A DNA stretch of 64,000 nucleotides from Isoetes taiwanensis (Eukaryota > Streptophyta > Lycopodiopsida > Isoetales > Isoetaceae). Shown piece after piece: positions 1-10,320 of the stretch. The notes under the pieces were generated by a model. It had not been told where the DNA came from. It saw only the letters and a list, made by a program, of their open reading frames with translations, and searched no databases. A program made the translations under genes and the position numbers. Within the stretch, counting starts at the first letter, position 1. The number at the start of each line of letters is the position of its first letter. The DNA is taken from NCBI GenBank assembly GCA_021234155.1, contig JAJEKV010000038.1:4338847-4402846 (forward strand). The letters run 5' to 3'.

Positions 1-539
1 GCACCATGGATTATTAGTCTAGAAAACATTCCATTCATCCCAGGTGCTCTGACCCCAACATCATCTTCTTGACGGGTCATAACCACATATCATAATTATT
101 TCATGCGCTGTTGTATGGCGGATTCGGCTTCACATGTCCATCTGCATTTTACCCATATGTCTGGAATCTAATTTGCCTATCTCTTGCTCTGTTTCCATTT
201 TGTATTTTATAAATCACTCCTATAAAGCAATTTCACCTTTTCACGCCACTATAGAGATTATGCTATCTATCTTTATACTTTTTTTGTCATTTGATCCACC
301 TTGAAATGTCAATTACCTATCAAAGTAATTGGCTACAATCATGCATGCTATTGGAACATTGACCAACATTGCGATCATATTTCTTAATGGTTTCATGTTT
401 TATGATAAACAAAAGTTTATATGGACCACTATAGAATGATATTGATTGGATATTTAAAACTCTTCACCTTGAGAAAATTTTAAAAGTTATAGTACCGGAA
501 CTCACTTATGGCACCATGATTTATGCAACTTTCATTTTT
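1..539. other. AT-rich sequence without recognised features
   Basis: I see no convincing reading frame, RNA gene or repeat boundary here. The stretch is ordinary AT-rich plant-like intergenic DNA. Confidence 0.5.
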
Positions 540-563
540 GGGTTGCCCCTAAGGGGGCAAACC
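540..563. repeat. Imperfect hairpin around a GGGTTGCCCC stem
   Basis: GGGTTGCCCC is followed after a very short loop by its near-perfect complement (GGGGGCAAACCC). A related hairpin with a different loop lies at 1918-1939. Both are followed within about 100 bp by a shared phrase containing CGGAATATGCCAA or a close variant. They bracket the PAM2 gene fragment and may mark the ends of a transposon unit. That role is inference. Confidence 0.5.
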
Positions 564-816
564 CTTGTCCATGTGGGTTTGTAGCATACTCTAGGTATAT
601 GTCAGTATGTGCCCGGAATATGCCAATAACTGCTCCAAACCCATTATTGGCTGTGTTGGCTGTAAACTGGCGGTCAATTATGTTGGTGGTAATGTGGAAA
701 CCGGCTAACCGGTTCAAGAACAGAGGCGGCCGTAACATCTTGATTGAAGCATGTTGCTGAATCTTTCTTTTGGAGTTGTTTCTAATTAGAATCCTCATAC
801 TCATAGCTTGCATCTC

Positions 817-1182
817 TCAAGCAAGAGGCGGAGGCGGCATTGAATAGGGAGCTAGCCGAGGTGGGCAAAAAGAAATTACAGGTTCTATAAAAATTGATGA
901 ATAGTTTGCTGGAGGTGATGGAGACTGACAAGGTGTAGGGGATGGCATAAATTCTGTAGCGTTTGGATCAAGAGTCACCTGCTTAGACAAAGACAAAGGT
1001 AGGTTTGATGTCTCTAAGTCTGGTTGATCCGATTCAGAAATATTTGCAATGGGTTCTTCTAAGTCTTCATCATTTTGTGAGCTGGAACCACAATCTTCAA
1101 TGCCAATTTTTAAATTCTCTTTCACAGCTTGCTTTGTGAAGGTCTTGGTTAATGATAATGCTTTCAGTTCTTGTTCCTTCAT
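817..1182 (-). CDS. PAM2-motif protein fragment (CID / ataxin-2-like C-terminal region)
   Basis: An open frame of 121 codons. Residues 71-80 read LDPNATEFMP, a close match to the PAM2 motif (consensus roughly LNPNAxxFxP) that binds the MLLE domain of poly(A)-binding protein. The motif is followed by a Pro/Ser-rich stretch (PSPTPCQSPSPP) and a Pro-rich end (SMPPPPLA). Plant CID proteins, especially the ataxin-2-like CID3/CID4 group, have a PAM2 followed by such a tail; upstream here is an acidic Ser-rich stretch. No Lsm or LsmAD domain is visible nearby, so this is a partial copy, probably one or two exons. It lies just upstream of a Helitron-like helicase, which suggests capture by that element, but no element end was proven. 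The chosen ATG may only be an internal Met of a longer exon. The motif is seen; the family assignment is inference. Confidence 0.55.
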   Translation of the reverse strand: MKEQELKALSLTKTFTKQAVKENLKIGIEDCGSSSQNDEDLEEPIANISESDQPDLETSNLPLSLSKQVTLDPNATEFMPSPTPCQSPSPPANYSSIFIEPVISFCPPRLAPYSMPPPPLA

Positions 1183-1236
1183 GTGTCATTGTATGTTGGA
1201 TTGCTTATTAGTAGGGAAAGGCTATGTGAAGAGGAT

Positions 1237-1304
1237 AGGATGGCATTATATGAGATTGCAGGGTTGAACAAAAGACAGGATGGCATTATATGAGATTGCA
1301 GGGT
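1237..1304. repeat. 28-bp direct repeat, two copies
   Basis: A 28-bp phrase starting AGGATGGCATTATATGAG occurs at 1237-1264 and again at 1277-1304, separated by 12 bp. It is a simple local duplication just upstream, on the minus strand, of the PAM2 fragment. Confidence 0.85.
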
Positions 1305-1917
1305 AAACAGTTGTAGGTAGAAACTTGATTTTACTCATCATCCAAGTTAGATCTTATTTGTTTAAACAAAGCTTGGTTGTAAAACTTTTTTGGGGTTGTC
1401 TCCTTTTGTGAAGACAAAATATATCAGCTGCAAAATGCATAAATAAACTGGCAGAAAATAGGGAGGCATGAAGTAAAAGGCTTAATGGTTTGTTACAATA
1501 TTGGACTACTTGAATGATCGCTTCTAATGCTATTCAATTTTGTTTCTCAAAAGAATCTGCAGGCATGGCTCTCTCTTCCGTACAAGCAATTAGGTCGCGC
1601 TTGATCTTCTACTCTTTCTTTTTTGCAGGGCATCTTAAGTTGATATGGGCATGTTATGCTTTTAAGGAATTATCCTGCCATTGTGTACAATAAACTTGTT
1701 TAAATCTGGAAAATGGTAAAGAACTTTGCATTTTGTTTGTCCATTTGTGCTCCTAGCTTTTTGTCCATATCTAATTTGTGAGTTTACCTCCTCAATAATT
1801 GTATCAACTTTCAATATTTTTATAATTATATGAGACTTGCAGGTTATTCTCACTCAATAGAAAAGTTCCCATTGTGTATGAATATGTGGGTAACTTTTCA
1901 CATACCCATCTTCTTTT
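1305..1917. other. Gap with no supported gene
   Basis: AT-rich sequence with only short chance frames on both strands. No motif was recognised. Confidence 0.5.
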
Positions 1918-1939
1918 GGGTTGCCCGAAGGGCTAACCC
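1918..1939. repeat. Hairpin GGGTTGCCC-GAAG-GGCTAACCC
   Basis: Nine-base arms with one mismatch close on a GAAG loop. It is related to the hairpin at 540-563 and lies about 350 bp upstream of the first frame of the Helitron-like coding block. It could be a structured element terminus. That is inference. Confidence 0.5.
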
Positions 1940-2294
1940 AAGGAATGGAGTAGCAAAAAATGGCATATACCGGAAATATGCCAAATAAAGGGTTAGGATA
2001 GGGTTTGAGCATGAAGTGGACGATGGGGATGAAATTGGAGCTAAGGCAGAAATGTAAAGGTGGAAACACGAAAATGGATGGCGGGAAAAGGGCGTGCATG
2101 CATGCAAGAGGGCAAAAGCAAAAGGAAGAAGAGAGAAAAGCCACGGTTGTAGAGAAATGAATGAAAGAAAGACACAGCAAAAGGAGTGTAAAGAAAGGTT
2201 GCCATGCAGCCAAATTTGAAGCACAAAAGCGACAGCACTGTTATATAAATGTATAGGAGCTTGCATTAATGTGAACTCAGACTGAGATTTCAAT

Positions 2295-2762
2295 ATGCCT
2301 GTTTATGCACTGCCTCTGACAAGTAGATCAACTGATATGCAGCGTTCCTATTCCCTAGAAGAGTTGCCAAATAACGAGATTCATGTGTATGTACTTGTTC
2401 GTTACAGTACTCCATCTCAGATGTTAGACATAAGTAGAGCGTCGGCACGAAAATCTGACACTATCACAGCAGATGTTGTTGATGCATTTGCAACTGAAAC
2501 AATATCTGTCTGTGCAGATAATGAGGAGGCCAGCCGAGCAAGGAATTTCCTTATCCCTGGTGTATGGTTAGCCATTACCAATTATAAGCTAGCGAATATT
2601 AAACACAATATTCAAAATGGTGATTGTGATACCGTTATCCGTGTAACATCAAGCACTAACATATCGTTCATATCAGGTTACGAAATTATACTCCATTTAG
2701 AGGCTACTGAAGGATCATACATAGAAGGATTATTACAGAGGCATGGGCATACGAGAGATTAA
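2295..2762 (+). CDS. Open frame before the helicase, possible OB-fold-like protein
   Basis: A 155-codon frame whose stop overlaps the next ATG (TAATG). I do not recognise it firmly. The order is a beta-rich segment (EIHVYVLVRY), a TADVVDAFATETISVCADNEE stretch, then IPGVWLAITNYKLANI and a serine/threonine-rich strand region. This resembles the spacing of a replication protein A type OB fold (a D-x-T/E strand, a PGxxxxIxN turn, a closing strand). RPA-like ORFs are known companions of plant Helitrons, so the position fits. Alternatively it may be the 5' part of the helicase polyprotein before a frameshift. The homology is weak and only pattern-based. Confidence 0.35.
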   Translation: MPVYALPLTSRSTDMQRSYSLEELPNNEIHVYVLVRYSTPSQMLDISRASARKSDTITADVVDAFATETISVCADNEEASRARNFLIPGVWLAITNYKLANIKHNIQNGDCDTVIRVTSSTNISFISGYEIILHLEATEGSYIEGLLQRHGHTRD

Positions 2763-4754
2763 TGTTGCACATTCCGTTTCGTGATGAAAAAGAACTTGTT
2801 ATGTGTGGACAAACATGTTACGAGTCATATGCAATGTGTGAGGAAGCAATAGAAAAGCGTCACAAGAAGTTAATATTCAGAGATGGAGAAGAAACAGATG
2901 ATTGGGCAAACATTGAATGTGCTTTTGAAACAAGAAGGAAATCTGGACATTTACTAGATGATGATGCTAATGTTGCTCATGAGTTTGATGTTGGGAATGA
3001 GTTTCCTAAAGAGGCGTTTAACGAAACGATACCTAAGAAACATAGTGGTTGCTTGATACGAGATACGGAATTGGTAGAAACTCATGTATACCATAGTATG
3101 ATAAGAAGACTAAACATTGAGCAACGCTTATTGTTTGATGACATTATGTATAAGAAAATGATAGATCCACGACACCAGATAATGTTATTTCTCACAAGTG
3201 GAGCAGGAGTTGGGAAGTCTACATTATTAAAATGCATAATTCAAGGAATGAAAAGGTGGTATGAGCATGAGTATATTGAGTGCGTGGGGAAACCAACAAC
3301 AATTGTTACGGCATTTACGGGTAAGGCTGCAGATCATATAAACGGGATTACCATACACTCAGCTATGGGAATACGGCCTAATGTCGATTATGGTCGTCAG
3401 TTGAATTCGACGTCGTACGAATCATTACAACGTACGAGAAACACACATGACACAGTTAAGCTTCTTGTCATCGATGAGATATCTATGGTTGGTTTGACAC
3501 TATTCTATGCAGTGGATCACATGTGCAATAGGTAAGAGATAATCTTTGGCCAAAATAAATTGACAATGTAAAATTGTATGCTATACGAACTAAATAATCT
3601 ATGTATTTTATGCAGGTTCAAAGGAACATTCCATATACCATTTGGAGGACTAGATGTTATAACATCTGGAGATTTTTACCAGTTGCCACCATTATATGAC
3701 AAAATGATATTCTGTGATCCTGATGCAAAAGATATAAGGCGGTTGGGATCTATTTGTTTACCAGCATTATATCATCCATGGAAATCCAATTTCAAGGCAT
3801 GTGAATTGAAGGAATTAGTTAGACAACAAAGTGATATACCGTTCGCAAAAGTTTTAGCTCGCATGAGAATTGGAAAACAAAGTGATGACGATATAAATTT
3901 CGTAAATGGCCTGTGTGTAAGACAGCCTCCAGATAATCTTGCATTGCCATACTTGTTTCATAAGCGTGACGATGTGAAAGGTCACAATGATAAGGTTCGT
4001 TTACTATATAATTGCAAAACATGTAACTAAAACAAATTCATTTACTCATTATGACTTCATTACTTAGGTACTAATGAGGAGTGATGGAAACATTGACATA
4101 TTTGATTGAAAAGACACGCATCAGGATGGATGTCCAATATCATCATCACTATCATCAGATGTAAACAAGACACACGGTTTGCACAAGCAGTTAAGATTGA
4201 AACCTGGTATGTTTGTAGAGCTTACAAGTAATATAGATCTATTTGATGGGTTGGTGAACGGTGCAGAGGGTATATTTCATGTATACACTCAGGTGCCAAA
4301 GAAGCTGCTATGGATATGCTTTGAAAAAACCCGTACAGGTGCAAATGCTAGAGAAAGATTCAAATATTGTAGAACTAATGACATTGATGCAATGTGGACA
4401 CCTATAGAGAAATCGAGTAAATTATGCCAGATAGACAGCAATGAGAAGCATAAAATAATGCGTGAGCAATTTCCTGTACAACTAGCAGTAGCTCGAACTG
4501 TACACAGAGCACAAGGATCATCATTGCATGAACTTTGCTTCAATCCAGCATCTATAAAAAAACCTGGTCTTGTTTACACAGCGTTATCTCGCATGCACTC
4601 TAGTAGTGGCTTGTATCTGATGAAGCCATTGGAGCACTCAAACTTCAAGGTTAATCCTATTGTAGATCATGAAATGGAGCGGTTTAAAACATGGGCATCA
4701 TGGGAGTATTCGATGCCAAATGTTTATTTAATTTGTGATCGACATGTATTGTAA
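2762..4754 (+). pseudogene. PIF1-family helicase of a Helitron-like element, one nonsense codon
   Basis: A three-exon reading frame for the SF1 helicase used by rolling-circle (Helitron) transposons. Exons are 2762-3531, 3616-3994 and 4068-4754; both introns (84 and 73 bp) have GT-AG ends and keep frame. Motifs in order are Walker A TSGAGVGKST, AFTGKAA with TIHSAMGI, Walker B LLVIDEISMVG, motif III SGDFYQLPP, LTSNIDLFDGLVNGAEG, and C-terminal ARTVHRAQGSSLHE with VYTALSR. Exon 1 opens with LHIPFRDEKEL, as in Helitron helicases just ahead of the ATPase core. A TGA at 4107-4109 breaks exon 3, 13 codons after the splice; the downstream frame continues unchanged, so this is a point nonsense mutation. 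No HUH Rep nuclease domain is visible upstream, so the element is truncated or its Rep lies elsewhere. An endonuclease domain follows directly. Confidence 0.88.
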
Positions 4755-4759
4755 CGACA

Positions 4760-5340
4760 TTGAATGCATCTTCTGCGAGTCTTCACATTGAAGACATATG
4801 TGGTGATCATCAGTTGATGAGTTCACATATACTATGCTTACAAGAAGTTAGATCGAATGACAATTGCATGTTATCAATCTATTATGAACACTGCCAAATG
4901 TGGGATTGCCACACTTTACAAAACTTCAAGAATAAGTTTGTTACATTACAGTAATCTTGATTCAGATGCAGGCCTATATTCAGTGGTTCATTTATTAGAT
5001 GACAAAACTAAAGACGTTATCCAGATCATCAACATTTACAGGCCTCCTAGTTCCTCAGTTCATGTATTCATCGAAGATGTATGTACGTACACTACTTAAC
5101 AATTTGAACTATTCGCATAAGATAATAGTTCTCGGGGACTTCAACATAAACATGCATTGCAAGAACAGTTATTATGACATGTTGACTGGCATATTTCATG
5201 GCTTCATTCAGAACGTGAAGATTTCTACTAGGCACACTGCTTTACTAGATCACATATGGACTAACTTCTCCACATGTAAAGCATGGGTATTTCCGTGTTA
5301 CTGGAGTGATCATAGGAGAGTCTCCATATTATTGGAATAA
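4760..5340 (+). pseudogene. Endonuclease/exonuclease/phosphatase (APE-like) domain after the helicase, frameshifted
   Basis: Three overlapping frames together carry an EEP-type endonuclease. Frame A has SSHILCLQEVR (Mg-binding Glu motif). Frame B, from about 4857, has KCGIATLYKTS, then DKTKDVIQIINIYRPPSSS. Frame C, from about 5080, has KIIVLGDFNINM, LLDHIWTN and the catalytic SDH in YWSDHRRV. At least two frameshifts separate them (near 4860 and 5085). The domain follows the helicase stop by only 5 bp, so it was probably part of the same polyprotein or transcript. A helicase plus EEP order is known in Helentron-type elements (HLE2 group), where the nuclease derives from non-LTR retrotransposons. 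Canonical plant Helitrons lack it. A separate LINE inserted immediately downstream is less likely, because no RT follows. Confidence 0.75.
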
Positions 5341-5890
5341 GCACAAATTGAAACAACGCATTAACTTTATTTTGTACTCATGTAAATGTATGTGTCTCTT
5401 GATTTAAGACATATAACATAGTGAACATTTTCACGTGTCCTATAATCATGGGGACATTTAGCAATTGATGCTTAATTATTTCATAAATAGAAAACCATGA
5501 TGCCATCGCGTTATTTCATTACCTTTATGTACGATTACGTTGGGAAGATTAGGATTCGTTGGTTTCCAACTAACTGCACGGCAAAAGCACTATAAGCTGT
5601 TTCTAGCAAGACATTTGGTAAGGTAAAACAATAAACAATCGATAAGATCACTGATGGAGGATTCAGAGCTCTAAGTTTGCTACGTTGCATATTGTTCAAC
5701 TTCAACAATTCCAGAAATGGGCTCATAACCCAATTGCCCTTCCATCCAATTAGCCTTTCCAATTTTACCTTTTCCTTTCTCTCCTTCCTTCCTTTTCCCC
5801 TTCTCTTCTCCTTCGGGGCAACCCTCTGTGCGCAAGCACCTTGTTTATAACATGGTTAGCTAATTTTTTTTTTTTTACTTTGTTGGATTG
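5341..5890. other. Gap with a polypyrimidine tract
   Basis: No gene is supported. About 5760-5815 is a C/T-rich run of CCTT, TTCC and TCTCC words. It directly precedes the TRM1-like exon and may be part of the flanking intron. Confidence 0.5.
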
Positions 5891-5897
5891 CCATCAG

Positions 5898-5994
5898 GTT
5901 GACCTTGATCCGTATGGGTTTCCATCTGTGTTTCTTGACTCTGCAGTCCAGGCAGTTGCTGATGGGGGATTGCTTTTGTGCACAACCAAATAAG
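5898..5994 (+). pseudogene. TRM1: tRNA (guanine26-N2)-dimethyltransferase exon fragment
   Basis: After a splice-acceptor-like CATCAG, the frame reads [12 protein letters not shown], then [17 protein letters not shown]. This matches the catalytic core of TRM1, a nuclear and organellar enzyme that dimethylates G26 of tRNAs; DLDPYG is the family's motif IV next to the methyl-donor pocket. A strong donor-like AAG|GTGAGT follows at about 5995. In frame a TAA precedes that donor, and the usual T-D-M-A-V-L continuation is missing. It is therefore an isolated, degenerate exon rather than a working gene. I found no other TRM1 exon with confidence. Its place next to a Helitron-like coding block suggests capture. 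Confidence 0.7.
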
Positions 5995-6747
5995 GTGAGT
6001 GTGAATGCTGGTTGTCTCTACTGCTTTGTGCATTTCGTTCTCTCATGCAAGAGATATTGTCTCATGGCATCCTGGAAAGGGGTATATTGCAATGAAGACT
6101 AATTTAGAATATAACATAAGAGAGGTCTTTTATTTTTTACTCCAAATAACATATATGGCCAGTGTATTAAAGAGTGAATATGCAGACTTTGCGAAATAAG
6201 TTAATTATAGCACCACTTCTGTTGAATCATTCACAAGAAAAATGTATGCTATGCGGCTCTTGGTCGTTATCCTTTGCTCATTGCAATGATGTAAGGCACG
6301 ATTAATGTTATAGAGCTATTGAGACATATTAATGTTTTTATGGAGGTTGGTTTTTGCAAAGATTATAACAAGCACCCTATAAAACTCTAAAGTTCTAATT
6401 GTTTGGCAGTCATTCTGGCAAGTCTGCTCAGTATTGGTATATTTCGTAATTGAAAGAATGCTTTAAATTTACTGAGCAATTTAAGATGGGTATGAGGATA
6501 GTAAAGAACCATCTTGCTTGCCTCTTGTATTTGTTTGAATATTAGGTGAATGATGAAACTGATATAGAAGAGGTTTGCAAAATTACCATAGGCAGGGCAA
6601 AGCCTCGCATTGCATTAGGTACTCCTCGAAAAATGTTATTTAGTTGGATCCTTACTATGTGTATCCATTAAGTGGATTTGATTTTGCCAAAATTCTGATA
6701 TTATTTTATGTGCATAGTGCATAATACTTAGATCTACTATATAATTA
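5995..6747. other. Intron-like or intergenic sequence, possible minor exon scraps
   Basis: AT-rich. Near 6545-6625, after ATTAG, a short open stretch (VNDETDIEEVCKITIG) looks exon-like, but I cannot assign it. Otherwise nothing is seen. Confidence 0.35.
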
Positions 6748-6931
<184 letters not shown>

Positions 6932-7319
6932 TGTTGTAAGCGATAGAAATATTTTGCTTTTACTTCTTAGTATTGGTCTTAATGTTGCTTTATTACCTTT
7001 TCTAGATAGCTTAAAGCTCAATTTTCAAAGCTTTTAAAGGCAATATGCATAATGATTCGACAAACTTTTTGTTGGTCCCTTCTGCTAGTATAATACTCAA
7101 ACAATTAAATGAATTCAAGCTTTATGCCTTATAGAACAAACATTTCATTATCTGTTATTAATTGTGCATCTCAGGCTAGAGTCAATTGTAGCATAGGATC
7201 ATGTCAATATTCTAAAGACCAAATAATGAAAGATAATAATAAGAACAATGATGTTGGAACTGTTAAAAATGAAAGATGATGGTAAGAAAAGAACAATAAT
7301 GCATGGGGCGGCCGTTGGA

Positions 7320-8380
7320 CTCCAGTGGAAACCTTCCCAACTTTCCTTCGAAACCTCCCCAATTTTCTTTGTACGACTTGGGAGGTTTCCACTTTAGAAA
7401 ATAGGGGAGGTCTCTATGGAAACCTCCCCAACTTTCAGGAGAAACTCCCCGGGAGGTTTCAATTAAGAAAATAGAGGAGGTTTCCATGGAATATGGAGAA
7501 GGTTTCCATTTAAAAAGGGGGGGGGGGGAGGTGGATTCTCATATTTGACCTGACCTCATTCACGCTACCATGCACCACGATCCATGTGCTTCTTAATGGG
7601 GTGGTTGTGTAAATTAATAACTGTTTCTTTTTTTAAATATTTTATATGGAAACCTCCCCAGTTGAGAAATCTTGGATCGAATGAATTTGAGAAAGCTTGT
7701 GCAGGAACATTTCAATTTGATAAGACCTGTCGTGATTCATTTGAACTTAAGAAGATGTACCCAGGAACATTTAGATTCTACAACTCTTGCCATGGAGAAT
7801 TATTTGTAGAGTGATCCGAATCGTTCAAACACCCAGGAACATTTAGATTCAAGAAATCTTGCAGTAGAGAATTGTGCAAGTGATCATAAATCTCCTAAAA
7901 TACGTTTTCTTCATGGCACTGTAGTACTTTTCTGTGAAATCATTCCTTTGAGAACCAAGAAATCTGAGTAGAGTAGAGTATTCACAGATCAAAGCATCGA
8001 TAACAAATAATTTTATATCGATAAGGACATCACCCAAATCCGTCCAAATCCACCAAATCCATAGCCTAAATATGCCAAATCTGTCACTGTGGACTTATTG
8101 CTGAATCAATTGTTAAGAATGTGCATGTTTGGCTGGAAAAGGCAACATAGAACTGAAATAGAAAAGGTATTAAAAAAAGGGATTAAATCTCGCTGTAGAC
8201 AATAAATTTGGGTTGACTATGAATAGCCACTGTCATAGATCAAAAAAATCATAAACTAATAATGTAATTTAGGATTTTATAGAAACCTCCCTAAGTTAGC
8301 AGCATTGGAAACCTCCCCAAGCTTTAACCAAAAGATGAGGTTCCCAGAGAGAGAAAATTGGGGAGGTTTCTATTCTTTGG
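7320..8380. repeat. Foldback cluster of GGAAACCTCCCC words
   Basis: The word GGAAACCTCCCC or a close variant occurs many times in both orientations: near 7325-7520 (at least eight, about half inverted), 7646, 8283, 8310 and 8358. Neighbouring inverted pairs could fold into long imperfect hairpins. A G10 run sits near 7517-7526. I see no clean terminal repeats or target duplication, so the element type is unknown. Confidence 0.7.
7700..7880. repeat. Degenerate tandem repeat of about 65-70 bp, three copies
   Basis: The phrase CAGGAACATTTAGATTC followed by a variable CTTGC...GAGAATT recurs at about 7702, 7770 and 7840. The open frame at 7584-7814 (EKACAGTFQF, ELKKMYPGTFRF) is a translation of this repeat and is not called as a gene. 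Confidence 0.75.
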
Positions 8381-8460
8381 AAATAGTCAGAAGAGATTGA
8401 GATCACGTGGCTAACACCACAGACTTGTGGTTAACACAACAGCTTCGACAAGCGACATGC

Positions 8461-8514
8461 ACGATATTTGAGCTAGATAAAACACCAACGATATCTGAGC
8501 TAGATAAAACACCA
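8461..8514. repeat. 27-bp tandem duplication
   Basis: ACGATATTTGAGCTAGATAA plus seven more bases occurs twice head to tail with one difference. Its length is a multiple of three. No recognised gene surrounds it. Confidence 0.9.
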
Positions 8515-8619
8515 GATAAATACATCAATATTGAGAGCAAACATGGATGGTTCAATGAAAGAGAAAACCATGTTCGGGATGAGGAGATGAGGATCAAATG
8601 TTTTTTCTTTTATTGAACA

Positions 8620-9179
8620 GAAAGAATATTGTTCATCGGCTAATGTTGAAAGCATACAATTGTGAAGAACTTAGTAAGTGTATCTCATTTCACCATAGTA
8701 TTAGTATTGTGTCTCGACTATATTTCTTCACTTGTTATTAGATTAAGTACAAATGTAGCCTCCAATCATGTCAAAGTTCTAGATAGCATATCTATAAGTG
8801 AGGTTTCCATGTAAGCATAATGATTCTCCTGTGCTTTAGCTTAAAGAGACCAGACATTTACAAACCTCCAATTGCTCAAATACCAAATCAGCTATACAAC
8901 CAAGCATAGTGGGTAAAGCAATTTGAAACCTTGGAGACATGAAATATAATCATGGAAAAAATTAGTGGCTATTAATAGCCAAATGGCGATTTGTTAGGGG
9001 GTCTAGACAATTTTTGCGGCGAATTTTATGAAAGGGACCTTCTTTTAAAAAAATAAAAAATAGCCATCGTTAAAACAAGTACTCCATTATTTTTTTAGGA
9101 TTAGCCAAACTATTTTCTCCATTTTTCTTAAAGAAAAAGGGATTAGCTTTTCTTTATATTACAATATTTATATATTAAA
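8620..9179. other. AT-rich gap
   Basis: No gene is supported. It runs up to the 3' terminus of the first Helitron. Confidence 0.5.
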
Positions 9180-9348
9180 CTAGTAATGGTGCCCAGCGTT
9201 GCTGGGCATAAGTTGCGGACCTATGTGAACTGGAACTTGTTCAACTCAACCTCTTTTTCATAAATCTAATATATAACTTTTGGTACTCCAAGTTTAAGTT
9301 GTTCCTAAGGGCTCTCAAACCTTTGGGCTTTACTAAGTAAGTAACGGT

Positions 9349-9365
9349 GCCCAGCGTTGTTGGGC
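9349..9365 (-). repeat. Second, degenerate Helitron 3'-end hairpin
   Basis: GCCCAGC-GTT-GTTGGGC with the same GTAACGGT-type flank as the true terminus, but CTAG has become TAAG on the plus strand. It is either a nested Helitron end or a duplication of the terminus. Confidence 0.7.
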
Positions 9366-9988
9366 TTATGTTGGAAGTTTGTAAATATTTTGGACGCAAT
9401 GAGAAAAGTCATCGTAGGTTATGAACTCGCGCCATCATCCTTAGTATACATAAAGATCAAAATATATGTAAATGTAGAAAAATTGCACAGCATTGCTAGG
9501 AAAGAAAGCAGTTAATTGGCTAAATATTGTAGAATACATGTAGCATTAGCATTGGCTTGGTGCCAATGTAGGTAGATGGTATTGGGGTTTCTTAGCAAAC
9601 AAAGTGAGATATAATTGGGGTTTTCCAAAAGCCTAAATGTTTTTTATTGGGGCTTCAGAATGTTCTATGTACCAAACTTGAGAATTCCATGTCTTTGTTG
9701 TAGGAAACCACTTTATCCAACCTATGTTCCATGAAAGTATAAAAAGGATTATAATGCATAAACTCAAACAAACATTCCCACATTGTAATAAGCTGGCTCT
9801 ATGAGGAACGACTACAAAACCCTAAATATGATGACATGAGAAAATGAACAAATAGAACAAAACCCTACGACGACGACAAACAACATTCCAATATGGTATA
9901 AATTAAAGCAAACTCATATTGTGGAGCTTGATTGATGCCCAATATAAAGTACTTCTCCAGATTATCAAAATAGAGAAGGAAGGAAAAA

Positions 9989-10035
9989 GGAGGAGGGGGG
10001 AGGGGGAGGGGAGGGGAGGGGGAGGGGAGGGGGAG
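9989..10035 (+). repeat. G-tract run with G-quadruplex potential
   Basis: About 47 bp made of G4-G6 runs separated by single A bases, at least seven tracts. This is far above the four runs needed for an intramolecular quadruplex. It lies inside Helitron 1. Confidence 0.9.
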
Positions 10036-10139
10036 TTGTTATAGAGTTGTTTATATAGTTTGTTTTTCCTACTTACTATATATTGCATCACACTACAACA
10101 TCACATTTTAAGGATTTAAATGCAAATATGACATGTGGG

Positions 10140-10320
10140 CCAAAGTATTTTCCTTAGAGAAGCCTGTTTGTGCAAACTAATATTGATGCTTGATAAGTTC
10201 CGCAATGGGGCCAAAATATTCTTCTAAGAGAAGCCTTTATATGCCAACAACTATTGATGCTTGATAAGTTAAGCCTTTATATGGCAACAACTATTGATGC
10301 TTGATAAGTTCTGCAATGGG
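10140..10320. repeat. 60-bp tandem repeat, two and a half copies
   Basis: AGAAGCCTTTATATG plus CAACAACTATTGATGCTTG and AAGTT recurs at about 10160, 10218 and 10272; the first copy is more diverged. Confidence 0.85.

Noticed and set aside
2762-4754. Host PIF1 genome-maintenance helicase
   Set aside because: The LTSNIDLFDGLVNGAEG and LHIPFRDE signatures, the nonsense codon and the attached endonuclease fit a Helitron-type transposon protein better than a host PIF1.
7204-7487. Overlapping minus-strand frames with METSQVV and METSSIF starts
   Set aside because: Produced by the GGAAACCTCCCC repeat array in different frames.
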